Assembly: GCF_041538065.1 (NCBI RefSeq)
Contig: NZ_JBGORW010000001.1
Location: 124,001 to 188,000 of the forward strand
Length of the DNA: 64,000 bases
DNA from: Leptotrichia hongkongensis
GTDB lineage: Bacteria; Fusobacteriota; Fusobacteriia; Fusobacteriales; Leptotrichiaceae
Direction: 5' to 3'
Below, piece by piece: positions 9,179 to 18,332 of this stretch. Each line of letters begins with the position of its first letter. Positions within the stretch are counted from its first letter, which is position 1. The translations under genes and the position numbers were made by a program. The notes beneath the pieces were generated by a model. That model did no database searches and had not been told where the DNA came from. It saw nothing but the letters and a program-made list of their open reading frames with translations.

Positions 9179-10828
9179 ATGAACGGAGTAGCAGTTAGTG
9201 CAATCAACTATCAGCAGATGGCGTTTGGATTCCTGGGTGGACTGGGACTATTCCTATTTTGTATAAAATATATGGGGGATGGTCTTCAAATGGCAGCTGG
9301 AGATAGACTTAGATATATTTTGGATAAATATACCACATCACCATTTTTAGGGGTTCTAGTTGGAATTCTGGTAACAGCTTTGATACAATCAAGTTCAGGA
9401 ACAACGGTTATTACGATAGGGCTGGTTGGAGCAGGGCTTCTGACTTTAAGGCAAGCTATTGGAATTGTTATGGGAGCCAATATTGGTACAACAATTACGA
9501 CTTTCATAATTGGATTCAATATAACGCATTATGCATTGCCAATATTATTTTTAGGAGCAGCATGTCTGTTTTTTGTAAAACATAATTTCATAAATAATTT
9601 GGGTAGAATTTTATTTGGTTTTGGAGGAATATTTTTTGCATTGACGTTGATGTCGAGTGCAATGGAGCCACTTAAACATTTACCGGCATTTACAGAATTA
9701 ACAATAAAATTAAGTAATAGTCCAGTTTTAGGAGTATTTATAGGAACAATGATTACAATGCTGGTTCAGGCTTCAAGTGCTACAATTAGTATTTTACAAA
9801 ATGTGTATCAGGAAAATCTTATAACATTAAAAGCTGCATTGCCTGTACTTTTTGGAGACAATATAGGAACAACAATAACAGCGATAATTGCAGTAATAGG
9901 AGCAAATACCTCAGCAAAAAGACTTGCTTTGTCACATACAATGTTTAATGTTATAGGAACAATAATTTTTATGATTTTATTGTCGCCGTTTACAATGTTT
10001 GTACAAAAAATGGCGGAGATTCTGCATTTGAATCCAAAAGTGACAATAGCATTTGCACACGGATCATTTAATGTTATGACAACAATTTTATTATTTCCAT
10101 TCATTAGAGTTTTGGAATACGTTGTTGTAAAATTGATTAGGGAAAAAGATGAAGATCAAGTTGAACATAAACCAAAATATTTAGATTCAGCATTGATTTA
10201 CACACCTTCAATTGCATTAGGACAGGTAAAACAGGAAATGCTTTCAATGATTTCAATAGCATTAAAGAGCTTAGGAAGAGCAGTTGAATTTTTCCATGAA
10301 AGAAATGAAAAATTAGCGGAAAAAGTTGAGAAAAGAGAAGAAGCAATAAATAATATTGATCAAGAAATTACAAAATATTTAACTTCATTGTCACAAGAAC
10401 ATATAACTGAAAAAGATGGAGAGGAAATCAGCATGTATCTTGATATGTGCCGTGATGTAGAACGTATAGGAGATCATGCGATTGGAATTGTACGAGATGT
10501 ACGGTATGAAATTAAGAAAAAATTAGTATTTACTGAAACAGCTCATGAAGAAGTGCAAAAATTATACTTAATTTCAAAACAAATCATTGAAACGGCTGAA
10601 GAAGCTCTTAAAAACAATGATTCAGAAAAAGCTTTTGCAGTAGTAGATTTACACAACAAACTTTACGCAAAGGAGAAGGAAGTAAGAAAAGCACATATAA
10701 GCCGTGTAAGCAAACAAGAATGTGACATAAAATCAGGGCTTTATTATATAGATGTTGTATCTCACTTTACAAGAATCGGAGATCATGCTAGAAACTTGGT
10801 TGAAAAAATGATTGAAAGTAGAGGATAA
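9179..10828 (+). CDS. Na+/Pi cotransporter family protein with C-terminal PhoU domain
   Basis: Inner-membrane protein of the NptA/YjbB type, moving phosphate with sodium. The membrane half (roughly 1-320) carries the two inverted family repeats QSSSGTT (about 70) and QASSAT (about 200), each followed by GANIGTT / GDNIGTT. The cytoplasmic half (about 350-545) is a PhoU-like helical domain with the duplicated RIGDHA signature (VERIGDHAIG, FTRIGDHARN). A TTG directly before the ATG is in frame, but AGAGAGGA is properly spaced for the ATG at 9179. Ends in a clear terminator. Direction of transport is not decided by the sequence; some relatives export phosphate. Confidence 0.9.
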   Translation: MNGVAVSAINYQQMAFGFLGGLGLFLFCIKYMGDGLQMAAGDRLRYILDKYTTSPFLGVLVGILVTALIQSSSGTTVITIGLVGAGLLTLRQAIGIVMGANIGTTITTFIIGFNITHYALPILFLGAACLFFVKHNFINNLGRILFGFGGIFFALTLMSSAMEPLKHLPAFTELTIKLSNSPVLGVFIGTMITMLVQASSATISILQNVYQENLITLKAALPVLFGDNIGTTITAIIAVIGANTSAKRLALSHTMFNVIGTIIFMILLSPFTMFVQKMAEILHLNPKVTIAFAHGSFNVMTTILLFPFIRVLEYVVVKLIREKDEDQVEHKPKYLDSALIYTPSIALGQVKQEMLSMISIALKSLGRAVEFFHERNEKLAEKVEKREEAINNIDQEITKYLTSLSQEHITEKDGEEISMYLDMCRDVERIGDHAIGIVRDVRYEIKKKLVFTETAHEEVQKLYLISKQIIETAEEALKNNDSEKAFAVVDLHNKLYAKEKEVRKAHISRVSKQECDIKSGLYYIDVVSHFTRIGDHARNLVEKMIESRG

Positions 10829-10841
10829 AAATATAAATTTT

Positions 10842-10876
10842 AAAAATGGGTATTAACTTAATATACCCATTTTTTG
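10842..10876 (+). terminator. Terminator of the Na/Pi cotransporter gene
   Basis: AAAATGGGTAT / ATACCCATTTT stem with a short AT loop, continuing into a T-run. Confidence 0.9.
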
Positions 10877-10993
10877 ATATTGATAAGAATATGGTAATTT
10901 TATTTTGGCTATATCTGTCTTTAATCCATCATTTTTATGTTATTTTATTTTAATATCTAAGAGAATGCTATTTCTCATTTAAAAAGCAAAAAT

Positions 10994-11105
10994 TATATTT
11001 TATACTCGAACCCATTTAAAATTGAACTGATAGAAATTATATAATTTAAGGTTTGAGTAAAATAGTCATAATTTTTGAGTTCTGTTTTAAACTAGTTTTA
11101 CTATA
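10994..11105 (-). repeat. Family 1 small inverted-repeat element, copy 3 (inverted)
   Basis: The reverse complement aligns with copies 1 and 2. It begins TATAGTAAAACTAGTTTA, then AACTCAAAAATTATGACT, TTTACTCAAACC and a GGGTTCGAGTATAAAATA end. The TATAGTAAAAC end resembles the right end of the IS630-type element at 62283-63218. Lies in the ~535-base gap before the efflux operon. Confidence 0.75.
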
Positions 11106-11117
11106 ATTATTTAGAAA

Positions 11118-11182
11118 AATAGGTTGCTATTCCTCTTGGAAAAAGTCTATAATAAATTCGCTATTTAAACGGAGTTTAGTAT
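11118..11182. repeat. Family 2 element end fragment
   Basis: The reverse complement starts ATACTAAACTCCGTTTAAAT and continues AGCGAATTTATTATAG, matching the right end of the family 2 copy at 43947-44284. Only one end is recognisable here. Confidence 0.6.
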
Positions 11183-11263
11183 TAATTACAATTTTTTATT
11201 AACAAATGAAATTTTATAAATGTGTTAGATTTTAAGAATAAAAAGAATAAAATAATTTGAAAA

Positions 11264-11279
11264 TGACATAATTTTGTCA
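11264..11279. promoter_or_regulatory. Palindrome upstream of the efflux operon, possible operator
   Basis: TGACATAATTTTGTCA: 5-bp arms TGACA/TGTCA around a 6-base AT spacer, about 85 bases before the TolC gene start and next to possible promoter hexamers. Typical size for a dimeric regulator site, but no regulator gene is adjacent; inference only. Confidence 0.35.
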
Positions 11280-11363
11280 AAAAAAAATGATATTCTATGA
11301 AATAAGTGTTATAATAAATTTTGATAAGAAATAAGCTGTTTATTCTATAAGAAAGGAGATTAC

Positions 11364-12641
11364 ATGGTTGGGATATTTTTGAATTTTAAAAATAGTAAGA
11401 TACAGATTTTATCAGCATTACTTACGTTTAGTGCGATAAGTTTTGCAGTTAATGTGGATGATTTGATTTCTCAGTATGAAAAAAATTCATATACGACAAA
11501 AATTAATGAAAAAAATATGAGAAAGTTTGATATAAAAGAGAAATCTTTGAAAAATGGGGAATGGAATGAAGTCAGTGTAACTTCAGATAATAATTATACA
11601 TTACACGGAGCAGCAAATGGACTAACTATGCAAAATAATGTAAAGTATGGAATGCTTTATTACAGAAATGAATATAATTTTAGAAGTAGTGAGCTTACAG
11701 AAAATAAAATTGGTATTTCTAAAACATTAAACGATTATTTTGGATATAGTGATGTAAATTATAATAAAAAAACTAATCAAATTTCACGAAATATACAGAA
11801 AATTAACGATGAAACTACTAAAAATTCTGAAATACGTGATTTGATTGATTTATATAAAAATTATAAGAATAAACAGAAGGAAATTGAACAGGAAGCGCTT
11901 ACCTTAGAAGATACTAAAAAAGATTATGCTATTCAGGCTAAAAAATATGAGCTGGGGACAGCATCACAGTATGATTATGAACTAGCAAAAACAGAATATG
12001 AAAATTCTCAGCTGAAATATGAAAATCTTGGTCGGGAACTGCAAATTTTAGGAGAACGATTTACAGTTTACAATGTAACTTTACCTGAAAAAGAGAAGCT
12101 TGATGACCTGAAAAAAATTGAACTGAAAAAGGATGATTTTTATGCTCTTAGACTCTCAGAAGCTGAAACAATAGAATTGAATTCGCAGCTGAACAATGAA
12201 CAGTTAAGAAAGGAAAATATTGACTATAAGTATCCTAAATTATCAGGAGATATTGGATATTCCTTAAAGGATCATTCTGTTGTTGTCGGATTATCTGTGT
12301 CAAAAACTTTTAAAAGATACAATGATACTGTTGAAGATTTGAAAAATGAAGCAGATAAATTGAGATTACAATATGAACAGAAAAAAAATGAACTGGTGTC
12401 AAATGCCGGACAGCAGATGATAACTTACACAACCTATCAGACAAATGAATTAACAGCACAAAATACAATGAATATTAAGAAAAAAGAATATGAAATTTAT
12501 GCTAAGAAGTACGAGTTGGGAGTCGATACATATTCCAACTATGTGGAAAAACGGAATAACTACAAGAAAGCTGTAATAGATTATGAAACAGCCAAAAATG
12601 AACTTGCGGCATTTACTAAAAAAATAAAATATTATAAATAG
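11364..12641 (+). CDS. TolC-family outer-membrane efflux protein
   Basis: Forms the outer-membrane/periplasmic channel of a tripartite exporter. The N-terminus has a hydrophobic signal, IQILSALLTFSAISFA, with likely cleavage near residue 32-33. The remainder is alpha-helical and shows the internal duplication of TolC proteins: AKKYELGTASQYDYELAKTE (about 193) and AKKYELGVDTYSNYVEKRNN (about 380). 425 residues fits the family. Start ATG follows AGAAAGGAG. It heads an operon with a membrane-fusion protein and split MacB ATPase/permease subunits, so it is most likely the outer-membrane partner of that ABC exporter. Confidence 0.88.
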   Translation: MVGIFLNFKNSKIQILSALLTFSAISFAVNVDDLISQYEKNSYTTKINEKNMRKFDIKEKSLKNGEWNEVSVTSDNNYTLHGAANGLTMQNNVKYGMLYYRNEYNFRSSELTENKIGISKTLNDYFGYSDVNYNKKTNQISRNIQKINDETTKNSEIRDLIDLYKNYKNKQKEIEQEALTLEDTKKDYAIQAKKYELGTASQYDYELAKTEYENSQLKYENLGRELQILGERFTVYNVTLPEKEKLDDLKKIELKKDDFYALRLSEAETIELNSQLNNEQLRKENIDYKYPKLSGDIGYSLKDHSVVVGLSVSKTFKRYNDTVEDLKNEADKLRLQYEQKKNELVSNAGQQMITYTTYQTNELTAQNTMNIKKKEYEIYAKKYELGVDTYSNYVEKRNNYKKAVIDYETAKNELAAFTKKIKYYK

Positions 12642-12691
12642 AGATTATTAATATGAAAAATAAAAACGAAAATTAGGAAAGCGGTGATTTT

Positions 12692-14047
12692 GTGGAAATA
12701 AATACAGAATTTTCTGAAATAGCTAAAACTATTGAATCAAAGAGGAAAGAGTCAAAAAATAAAAATTATTTTTATAAATTTATGACAATATTTGCTGTAA
12801 TATTATTTGCTACAGTTTCATGTGGAAAAAAAGAAGCTGAGTCTGAATATGAAGTGACAACTGTTGATAGGGGAGATATTTCGTTATCAGTTTCAAAGAA
12901 TGGACAAGTTGTGTCAGATAATGCGGTTTCAGTATTTACAACTTCAAGTCAAAGAGTAAACAAAGTGTTCTTTAAAAAAGGAGATAATGTGAAAAAAGGT
13001 GATGTAGTGCTGACATTTTATCCAGTTGATAAAAATGAAACTTTGAGAAAAATACAAATGAAAACTTTGGAAATTCAAAAATATGAAAGAAATATAGCTG
13101 ATGCTCAAGGTTCACTTAGAAGAAAAAAAGAGTCGAAAAGTTTAGAAATTCAACAAAAATCAAGAGATTTGCATAACGCAGAAGAGCTATATAAAGTTGG
13201 TGGGGAAACAAGGGTAAATGTAGATGATGCAAGAAAGGCTCTAAGAAATTCAAGACTAGATTTGGATACAGTTGACAGTGAGCAGAAGGCGAGTATTGAA
13301 GATGCAAGAACATCATTAAAAACAGCAAAATTAGAATTGGCAACATTACAAGAAGATCTGGCACTTATAAAAGATGAAATAACAAGTCCAGTTGATGGTG
13401 TTATTACAGAAATGACTGCAGATGAAAATTATCGTGTAAATACTGAAACGACTTTATTTAAAGTATCGGATTCAACAAACATGAGGGTAGAGGTAAATCT
13501 TTCAGACAATGAGGTAAAAAATATTCAAGTTGGGCAAAGAGTTGAGATTACTTCAGATTCATTGCCGGACGGAGAGAAAATAGAAGGCTCTGTTTTGCAA
13601 ATTTCTGGAGTGGCTGAAAAGAGTTCGTCTCTTGATGAAAGTAACACTACTGTAAAAATTCAGATAAATGAAACTAAGGGATTGAAGCCTGGTGCTACGA
13701 TAACAGCGACTATTTTTTACAAAGAAAGTAAAAATGTACCAAGACTTCCATATAGTTCAGTTATAAATGAAAATGGTAAATATTATGCTTTTGTTGTAGG
13801 AAAAGGTAATAAAGTTTCAAAAAGAGAAATTAAAGTTGGAATGAATGATGATACATTTTATGCTGTGGAATCTGGTATATCAGTGGGAGAAAGAGTAATC
13901 ACTGTTGCGGATGAAAGATTGAAAGATGGACAAAAAATAAAAATTGCCGATCCGTCAAAACAGAAAGTAGCTCCTAATGGTGTAATGTTTAAGGAAGAAA
14001 AACAATCAAGAAAAGGTGGAGGACCTGGTGGACCACCACCAAGATAG
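12692..14047 (+). CDS. MacA-like periplasmic adaptor (membrane fusion) lipoprotein
   Basis: Links the MacB-type transporter to TolC. After a hydrophobic stretch (MTIFAVILFATVSC) there is a likely lipidated Cys (lipobox-like TVSC, followed by GKK). Then come a barrel/lipoyl half-motif (FFKKGDNVKKGDVVLTF), a long coiled-coil hairpin (about 115-225), the second lipoyl half (ITSPVDGVITEM) and a C-terminal beta domain ending in a Gly/Pro-rich tail (GGGPGGPPPR). The start chosen is a GTG with GGAAAG upstream. It places 29 charged residues before the signal, which is odd. An internal ATG (12779) gives a standard lipoprotein signal but has no clear ribosome binding site. Lies 50 bases after the TolC gene. 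Confidence 0.87.
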   Translation: MEINTEFSEIAKTIESKRKESKNKNYFYKFMTIFAVILFATVSCGKKEAESEYEVTTVDRGDISLSVSKNGQVVSDNAVSVFTTSSQRVNKVFFKKGDNVKKGDVVLTFYPVDKNETLRKIQMKTLEIQKYERNIADAQGSLRRKKESKSLEIQQKSRDLHNAEELYKVGGETRVNVDDARKALRNSRLDLDTVDSEQKASIEDARTSLKTAKLELATLQEDLALIKDEITSPVDGVITEMTADENYRVNTETTLFKVSDSTNMRVEVNLSDNEVKNIQVGQRVEITSDSLPDGEKIEGSVLQISGVAEKSSSLDESNTTVKIQINETKGLKPGATITATIFYKESKNVPRLPYSSVINENGKYYAFVVGKGNKVSKREIKVGMNDDTFYAVESGISVGERVITVADERLKDGQKIKIADPSKQKVAPNGVMFKEEKQSRKGGGPGGPPPR

Positions 14048-14074
14048 AAAAATAAACTTTAGAGGTAAATTTTT

Positions 14075-14767
14075 ATGATAAAAGTGAGCGATATAGTAAA
14101 AATATATAAAAATGGAAGTATGGAATTAAAAGTTTTAAAAGGGCTTAATCTTTCTGTAAGTGAAGGGGAATATGTGGCCTTTATGGGACCTTCTGGAAGT
14201 GGAAAATCTACTCTTATGAATATTTTAGGTTGTCTTGACAGCCTTACCTCTGGAACTTATATATTGGATAATCAAGATGTTTCAACTATAAAAGGAGATG
14301 CACTTGCTGAAGTAAGAAACAAAAAAATAGGGTTTGTATTCCAAACGTTTAACTTACTTCCAAAGATGACGGCAGTTGAAAATGTGGCTCTTCCAGCTTT
14401 ATATGCAGGAGTAAAGAAAGCTGAAAGGCTAAAAAGGGCAACTGAAGCATTGGAAAGTGTGGGACTTGGTGAAAGAATTCATCATAAGCCGAATGAGATG
14501 TCAGGGGGACAAAGACAGAGAGTGGCAATAGCAAGAGCGATAATAAACAATCCTAAAATACTTCTTGCAGATGAGCCAACAGGAAATCTAGATTCAAAAT
14601 CTGGAGAAGAGGTTTTGGAAATTTTTAAAAAATTGAACGATAACGGAACAACGATAGTAATGGTTACGCATGAGGAAGATGTGGCAGAGCATTGTAAAAG
14701 AATTATCAGATTAAAAGACGGTGTAATAGAAAAGGATGAAATTGTTCAGCATCGGAGAGGAGTGTAG
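14075..14767 (+). CDS. MacB-type ABC transporter ATPase subunit
   Basis: Cytoplasmic ATPase of the MacB/LolD class. Walker A GPSGSGKST (about 39-47), Q-loop FQTFNLLP, signature MSGGQRQRVAIARA, Walker B ILLADEPTGNLD and H-loop VTHEED are all intact. 230 residues: a stand-alone ATPase rather than the fused MacB of enterobacteria. Start ATG 27 bases after macA. Six bases separate it from the permease gene, so the two are translated together. Confidence 0.93.
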   Translation: MIKVSDIVKIYKNGSMELKVLKGLNLSVSEGEYVAFMGPSGSGKSTLMNILGCLDSLTSGTYILDNQDVSTIKGDALAEVRNKKIGFVFQTFNLLPKMTAVENVALPALYAGVKKAERLKRATEALESVGLGERIHHKPNEMSGGQRQRVAIARAIINNPKILLADEPTGNLDSKSGEEVLEIFKKLNDNGTTIVMVTHEEDVAEHCKRIIRLKDGVIEKDEIVQHRRGV

Positions 14768-14772
14768 TGTAA

Positions 14773-15984
14773 ATGGATTTTATGGAATTGCTAAAATTAT
14801 CAGTATCAAATTTATTTAGCTATAAGGTACGTTCCTTCTTGACAATGCTTGGAATAATAATAGGGATATCTTCGGTTATAATGATGTCTTCATTAGGAGC
14901 AGGAGTTAAGGAAAATATTACTGGAGATTTGAATAAGCTAGGAGTATCAAACTTTGAAATATCAATTGACACTTCTCCAGGACAGACTTATAAATCACAG
15001 GATTTGCTTACCCAAAAAGATATTAAGGAATTAAAGAGTATAGAAGGTGTCGAAGCAGTTACTCCTACTTCCAGCACTTTTGCAAGATTATCTTCAAATG
15101 ATGGATCAGATAAGATGTTTACTGGAACTGGAGTAACAGAAGATTATTTTAAGATTTCAAATTACACAATAATAAAAGGACGAAAATTTTTGCCAAATGA
15201 ATATAGAAAAGATGGGAAATACGTAATAATTGACAATACAACCTCAGATCAGTTATTTCCTGGCGAAAATCCTATAGGAAAGAAATTGACTTTAAATTTT
15301 AGAAAAAATAGTCAGATAGTGACAATCGTTGGAGTGTTTAAAAATCCGTATGCAAGTCTAGGAGGTGGAGATCAGATGCCTGCAATGGGGCTCCTGCCAA
15401 ATAATTACTTAAATCATTTAGAAGGAAATGAGCAGAATAAATATACAGCTTTGCAGGTAAAAACTACTGATGCCAATGAAATGGCTAGAATAATGGAAAT
15501 TGTAAAAGAAAAAATGAAGACAAGAGGAAGTGAGCCTAATGTTTATAATGTAAATTCAACAAGTCAAGGTTTGGATGAATTTAATAACATTCTAAACATG
15601 CTTTCACTTTTCATAAGTGGAGTTGCTGCAATTTCGTTATTTGTAGGTGGAATCGGAGTTATGAATATAATGCTTGTAAGTGTTACCGAGAGAATAAGGG
15701 AAGTTGGGCTAAGAAAGGCTATTGGAGCCAAAACAATACACATTCTTATACAATTTTTGATAGAAGCTGTCATTTTGACATTTTTTGGTGGTATAATTGG
15801 AGTTGTAATTGGATATTCATTAGCACTTTTAGTTGGCATGTTTATACAGACATCGCCAATATTAAGTCCAGTTATAGTGTTTGTGTGTATATTTGTTTCG
15901 ACAATGATAGGATTAGTTTTTGGAGTTTATCCAGCGAAAAAAGCTGCTGCATTGGAGCCAATGGAAGCACTGCGAACAGATTAG
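14773..15984 (+). CDS. MacB-type ABC transporter permease (FtsX superfamily)
   Basis: Inner-membrane permease with the MacB topology. The first transmembrane helix (about 20-42) sits in SYKVRSFLTMLGIIIGISSV. A periplasmic MacB-core domain (about 45-270) follows, then three C-terminal helices (about 275-390) including GIGVMNIMLVSVTERIREVG and the coupling segment VGLRKAIGA. It ends PAKKAAALEPMEALR, the standard family C-terminus. 403 residues. With the adaptor, ATPase and TolC it forms a mechanotransmission-type exporter for peptides, macrolides or lipids; the substrate is unknown. Last gene of the operon, followed by a strong terminator. Confidence 0.93.
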   Translation: MDFMELLKLSVSNLFSYKVRSFLTMLGIIIGISSVIMMSSLGAGVKENITGDLNKLGVSNFEISIDTSPGQTYKSQDLLTQKDIKELKSIEGVEAVTPTSSTFARLSSNDGSDKMFTGTGVTEDYFKISNYTIIKGRKFLPNEYRKDGKYVIIDNTTSDQLFPGENPIGKKLTLNFRKNSQIVTIVGVFKNPYASLGGGDQMPAMGLLPNNYLNHLEGNEQNKYTALQVKTTDANEMARIMEIVKEKMKTRGSEPNVYNVNSTSQGLDEFNNILNMLSLFISGVAAISLFVGGIGVMNIMLVSVTERIREVGLRKAIGAKTIHILIQFLIEAVILTFFGGIIGVVIGYSLALLVGMFIQTSPILSPVIVFVCIFVSTMIGLVFGVYPAKKAAALEPMEALRTD

Positions 15985-16011
15985 AATTAACAATTTGATA
16001 AAATAAAAATT

Positions 16012-16050
16012 GATTATCTTAAAAAATTAAATTTAGGATAATCTTTTTTT
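16012..16050 (+). terminator. Terminator of the efflux operon
   Basis: Stem GATTATCTTAAA / TTTAGGATAATC (one G-U) followed by eight T. Confidence 0.9.
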
Positions 16051-16077
16051 TAGATTTTAAGAAAAGTGTGATATAAT
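16049..16077 (+). promoter_or_regulatory. Predicted promoter of nspC
   Basis: TTTAGA, 17 bases, TATAAT, overlapping the tail of the preceding terminator and about 75 bases ahead of nspC. The -10 is perfect, the -35 weak. Confidence 0.5.
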
Positions 16078-16151
16078 AAGGAATAAATTTTAGATATATT
16101 TGAATTATAATATTAATAAAAAGTATAGAGTATAAAAGGAGATGATAAAAA

Positions 16152-17339
16152 ATGTCAAAAAACAAATATTTGGATATGGATATAACAAACTTGCCAACAC
16201 CAGCCTTTATAGTTGATGAAAGGCTGCTAAAAAGAAATCTTGAAACATTAAAAAGTGTAATTGATAGAACAGGATGTAAAATATTGCTTGCACAAAAAGG
16301 ATTTTCGATGTTCTATTTCTATCCGTTAATTAGTGAATACTTAAATGGAACTACTGCAAGCTCACTATTTGAAGCAAGACTTGGGTATGAGGAAATGGAG
16401 TTAAAAAATCCTGACAAAAAATTGGAAACACATATTTTTAATCCGTCCTACAGAGAAGACGAGTTTGATGAAATAATGGAAATAACAAATCATATTGTTT
16501 TTAACTCTTTTAATCAATGGAAAAAATTTAAGAGTAGAGTAAGGGAATTTGGAGAAAAAAATGGTAAGAAAATTAGCTGTGGACTTCGATTAAATCCAGA
16601 ATTTTCAGAAGTTGAAACTGAGATTTATAATCCAGCGGGAAGATTTTCAAGATTTGGAGTAACATTTGAAAATTTTAAGGAAGATGAACTTGAAGGATTG
16701 GATGGATTTCATTTTCATGCACTTTGTGAACAAAATTCGGATGCCCTTGAAAATGTATTAAAAATTTTTGAAGAAAAATTTGGAAAGTATTTACATAATA
16801 TGAAATGGCTTAATTTTGGTGGGGGACATCATATTACAAGAGAAGATTATGATATTGAAAAACTTGTAAAATGTATAAATTATATAAAAGAAAAATATGA
16901 TGTGGAAGTGTATTTAGAACCAGGAGAAGCGGTTGCTCTGAATACGGGATTTTTAGTTTCAGAAGTTTTAGATATTACAAAAAATGAGATGGATATATTG
17001 TTAATGGATACTTCAGCTTCGTGTCATATGCCTGATGTAATCGAAATGCCATACCGTCCATTTATTTTTGGCTCAGGAATGCCAAATGAAAAGAAATACA
17101 CTTATAGATTGGGAGGGCCTACTTGCCTTGCTGGAGATGTAATTGGAGATTATTCCTTTGATGAACCTGTAAAAGTAGGAGATAAACTTATTTTTACTGA
17201 TATGGCACATTACAGTATGGTAAAGACGAATACTTTCAATGGGATAAATTTGCCTGTGATTGCAGTTTATACAGAAAAAGGTGGAGTTGAGGTTATTAGA
17301 AAGTTCGGATACGAGGACTTTAGAAATAGATTGTCATAA
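16152..17339 (+). CDS. nspC: Carboxynorspermidine / carboxyspermidine decarboxylase
   Basis: PLP enzyme of the alanine-racemase fold III class; decarboxylates carboxy(nor)spermidine to (nor)spermidine. The PLP Lys is K49 in ILLAQKGFS. Family segments LPTPAFIVDERLLKRNL, HALCEQN, LNFGGGHHIT, YLEPGEAV and the dimer-partner LGGPTCLAGD (catalytic Cys and Asp) are present. 395 residues fits NspC. Its usual partner, carboxynorspermidine synthase, is not next to it here. AAGGAGATG precedes the ATG. Monocistronic with its own promoter and terminator. Confidence 0.93.
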   Translation: MSKNKYLDMDITNLPTPAFIVDERLLKRNLETLKSVIDRTGCKILLAQKGFSMFYFYPLISEYLNGTTASSLFEARLGYEEMELKNPDKKLETHIFNPSYREDEFDEIMEITNHIVFNSFNQWKKFKSRVREFGEKNGKKISCGLRLNPEFSEVETEIYNPAGRFSRFGVTFENFKEDELEGLDGFHFHALCEQNSDALENVLKIFEEKFGKYLHNMKWLNFGGGHHITREDYDIEKLVKCINYIKEKYDVEVYLEPGEAVALNTGFLVSEVLDITKNEMDILLMDTSASCHMPDVIEMPYRPFIFGSGMPNEKKYTYRLGGPTCLAGDVIGDYSFDEPVKVGDKLIFTDMAHYSMVKTNTFNGINLPVIAVYTEKGGVEVIRKFGYEDFRNRLS

Positions 17340-17349
17340 TTGAAATAAA

Positions 17350-17391
17350 AAATATTCCTAGATATTTGATATTATTTAGGGGTATTTTTTT
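17350..17391 (+). terminator. Terminator of nspC
   Basis: Arms AAATATTCCTAGATA and TATTTAGGGGTATTT pair with a few G-U, followed by a T-run. Confidence 0.8.
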
Positions 17392-17404
17392 AATTTAGTC
17401 AATA

Positions 17405-17437
17405 TTACAAAAAAGATAGTCATTTCTAACTATCTTT
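17405..17437 (-). terminator. Terminator of the trp operon
   Basis: On the minus strand AAAGATAGT / ACTATCTTT forms a 9-bp stem with an 8-base loop followed by a T-run. It lies about 120 bases past the trpA stop, on the far side of a family 2 element, which suggests the element inserted between trpA and its terminator. Confidence 0.75.
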
Positions 17438-17441
17438 ATTA

Positions 17442-17552
17442 ATACTAAACCCCATTTAAATAATGAGTAATTCTACGAAAATAAAAATGAAAAAATATTT
17501 ATTAATCAAAATATCTAAAAAATTATTCCTATTTTTAAACGGGATTTAGTAT
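17442..17552. repeat. Family 2 short element between trpA and its terminator
   Basis: 111 bases. Left end ATACTAAACCCCATTTAAAT; right end, read inverted, ATACTAAATCCCGTTTAAAA. The interior is AT-rich and shows no ORF or conserved core, so this is a short internally deleted version of the 330-bp copies. Confidence 0.7.
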
Positions 17553-17558
17553 AAATAT

Positions 17559-18332
17559 CTATTTAAACAGTTCATTAATTTTTTGAATCACATAATCCAC
17601 ATCATTTTTCTGTGTAAACTCAACAATACTTGTTCCAACAATCACCCCATCTGCATATTTTCTCATCGTATTCACATTGTCATTAGTTTTTATTCCAAAA
17701 CCTAATGAAACTGGCAAGTCTGAAACTTCTCTTATTTCATTAATAAAAGACTCCAAACGTGGTAAATCAACTTGTTTTGAACCTGTTACCCCAAGAGATC
17801 CGATTGCATAAATAAAGCCGTTTCCTTGAGAAATAATTTTTTTCATTCTGGTTCCAGAAGTAACGCTTACAAGAGGGATAAGAGCGATATTGTTTTCCTT
17901 TAATTTTTCTGACATTTCAAAGGCTTCTTCGTAAGGTAAGTCTGGAATAATTATTCCTTTAATATTAGTTTCACAGCATTTTTTGATAAATTCGTCAATT
18001 CCATAAGCAAAGACTAAATTGTAATAAACTAGAAAAATTAGAGGTTTTGAAATATCATTTTTTACTTCTGTTAACAAGTCAAAGACTGTATCGGTAGTAA
18101 CTCCAGCTTCTGAAGCAAGAAATGAAGCGTGTGAAATCAATTTTCCATCGGCTAGAGGGTCAGAATAGGGAATTCCGATTTCAAGCATATCAAGAGCTGT
18201 ATTGTCCAAATTTTGTAAAAATTGTTTTGTAAAATCAACACTTGGATAGCCTGCGACAATATAACCAATGTTTACTTTTTCTTTTTCCCTAAAAATATCA
18301 ATAATTTTCTTATCTAAATTTTTTTCACTCAT
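17559..18332 (-). CDS. trpA: Tryptophan synthase alpha subunit
   Basis: Cleaves indole-3-glycerol phosphate to indole and glyceraldehyde-3-phosphate and channels indole to TrpB. Catalytic acids E51 (DMLEIGIPYSDPLADG) and D62 are present. The phosphate-binding SLGVTGSK and LGFGIKT are visible. 257 residues is normal for a TIM barrel of this family. Its start overlaps the end of trpB by eight bases, indicating translational coupling. Last gene of the trp operon. Confidence 0.97.
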   Translation of the reverse strand: MSEKNLDKKIIDIFREKEKVNIGYIVAGYPSVDFTKQFLQNLDNTALDMLEIGIPYSDPLADGKLISHASFLASEAGVTTDTVFDLLTEVKNDISKPLIFLVYYNLVFAYGIDEFIKKCCETNIKGIIIPDLPYEEAFEMSEKLKENNIALIPLVSVTSGTRMKKIISQGNGFIYAIGSLGVTGSKQVDLPRLESFINEIREVSDLPVSLGFGIKTNDNVNTMRKYADGVIVGTSIVEFTQKNDVDYVIQKINELFK

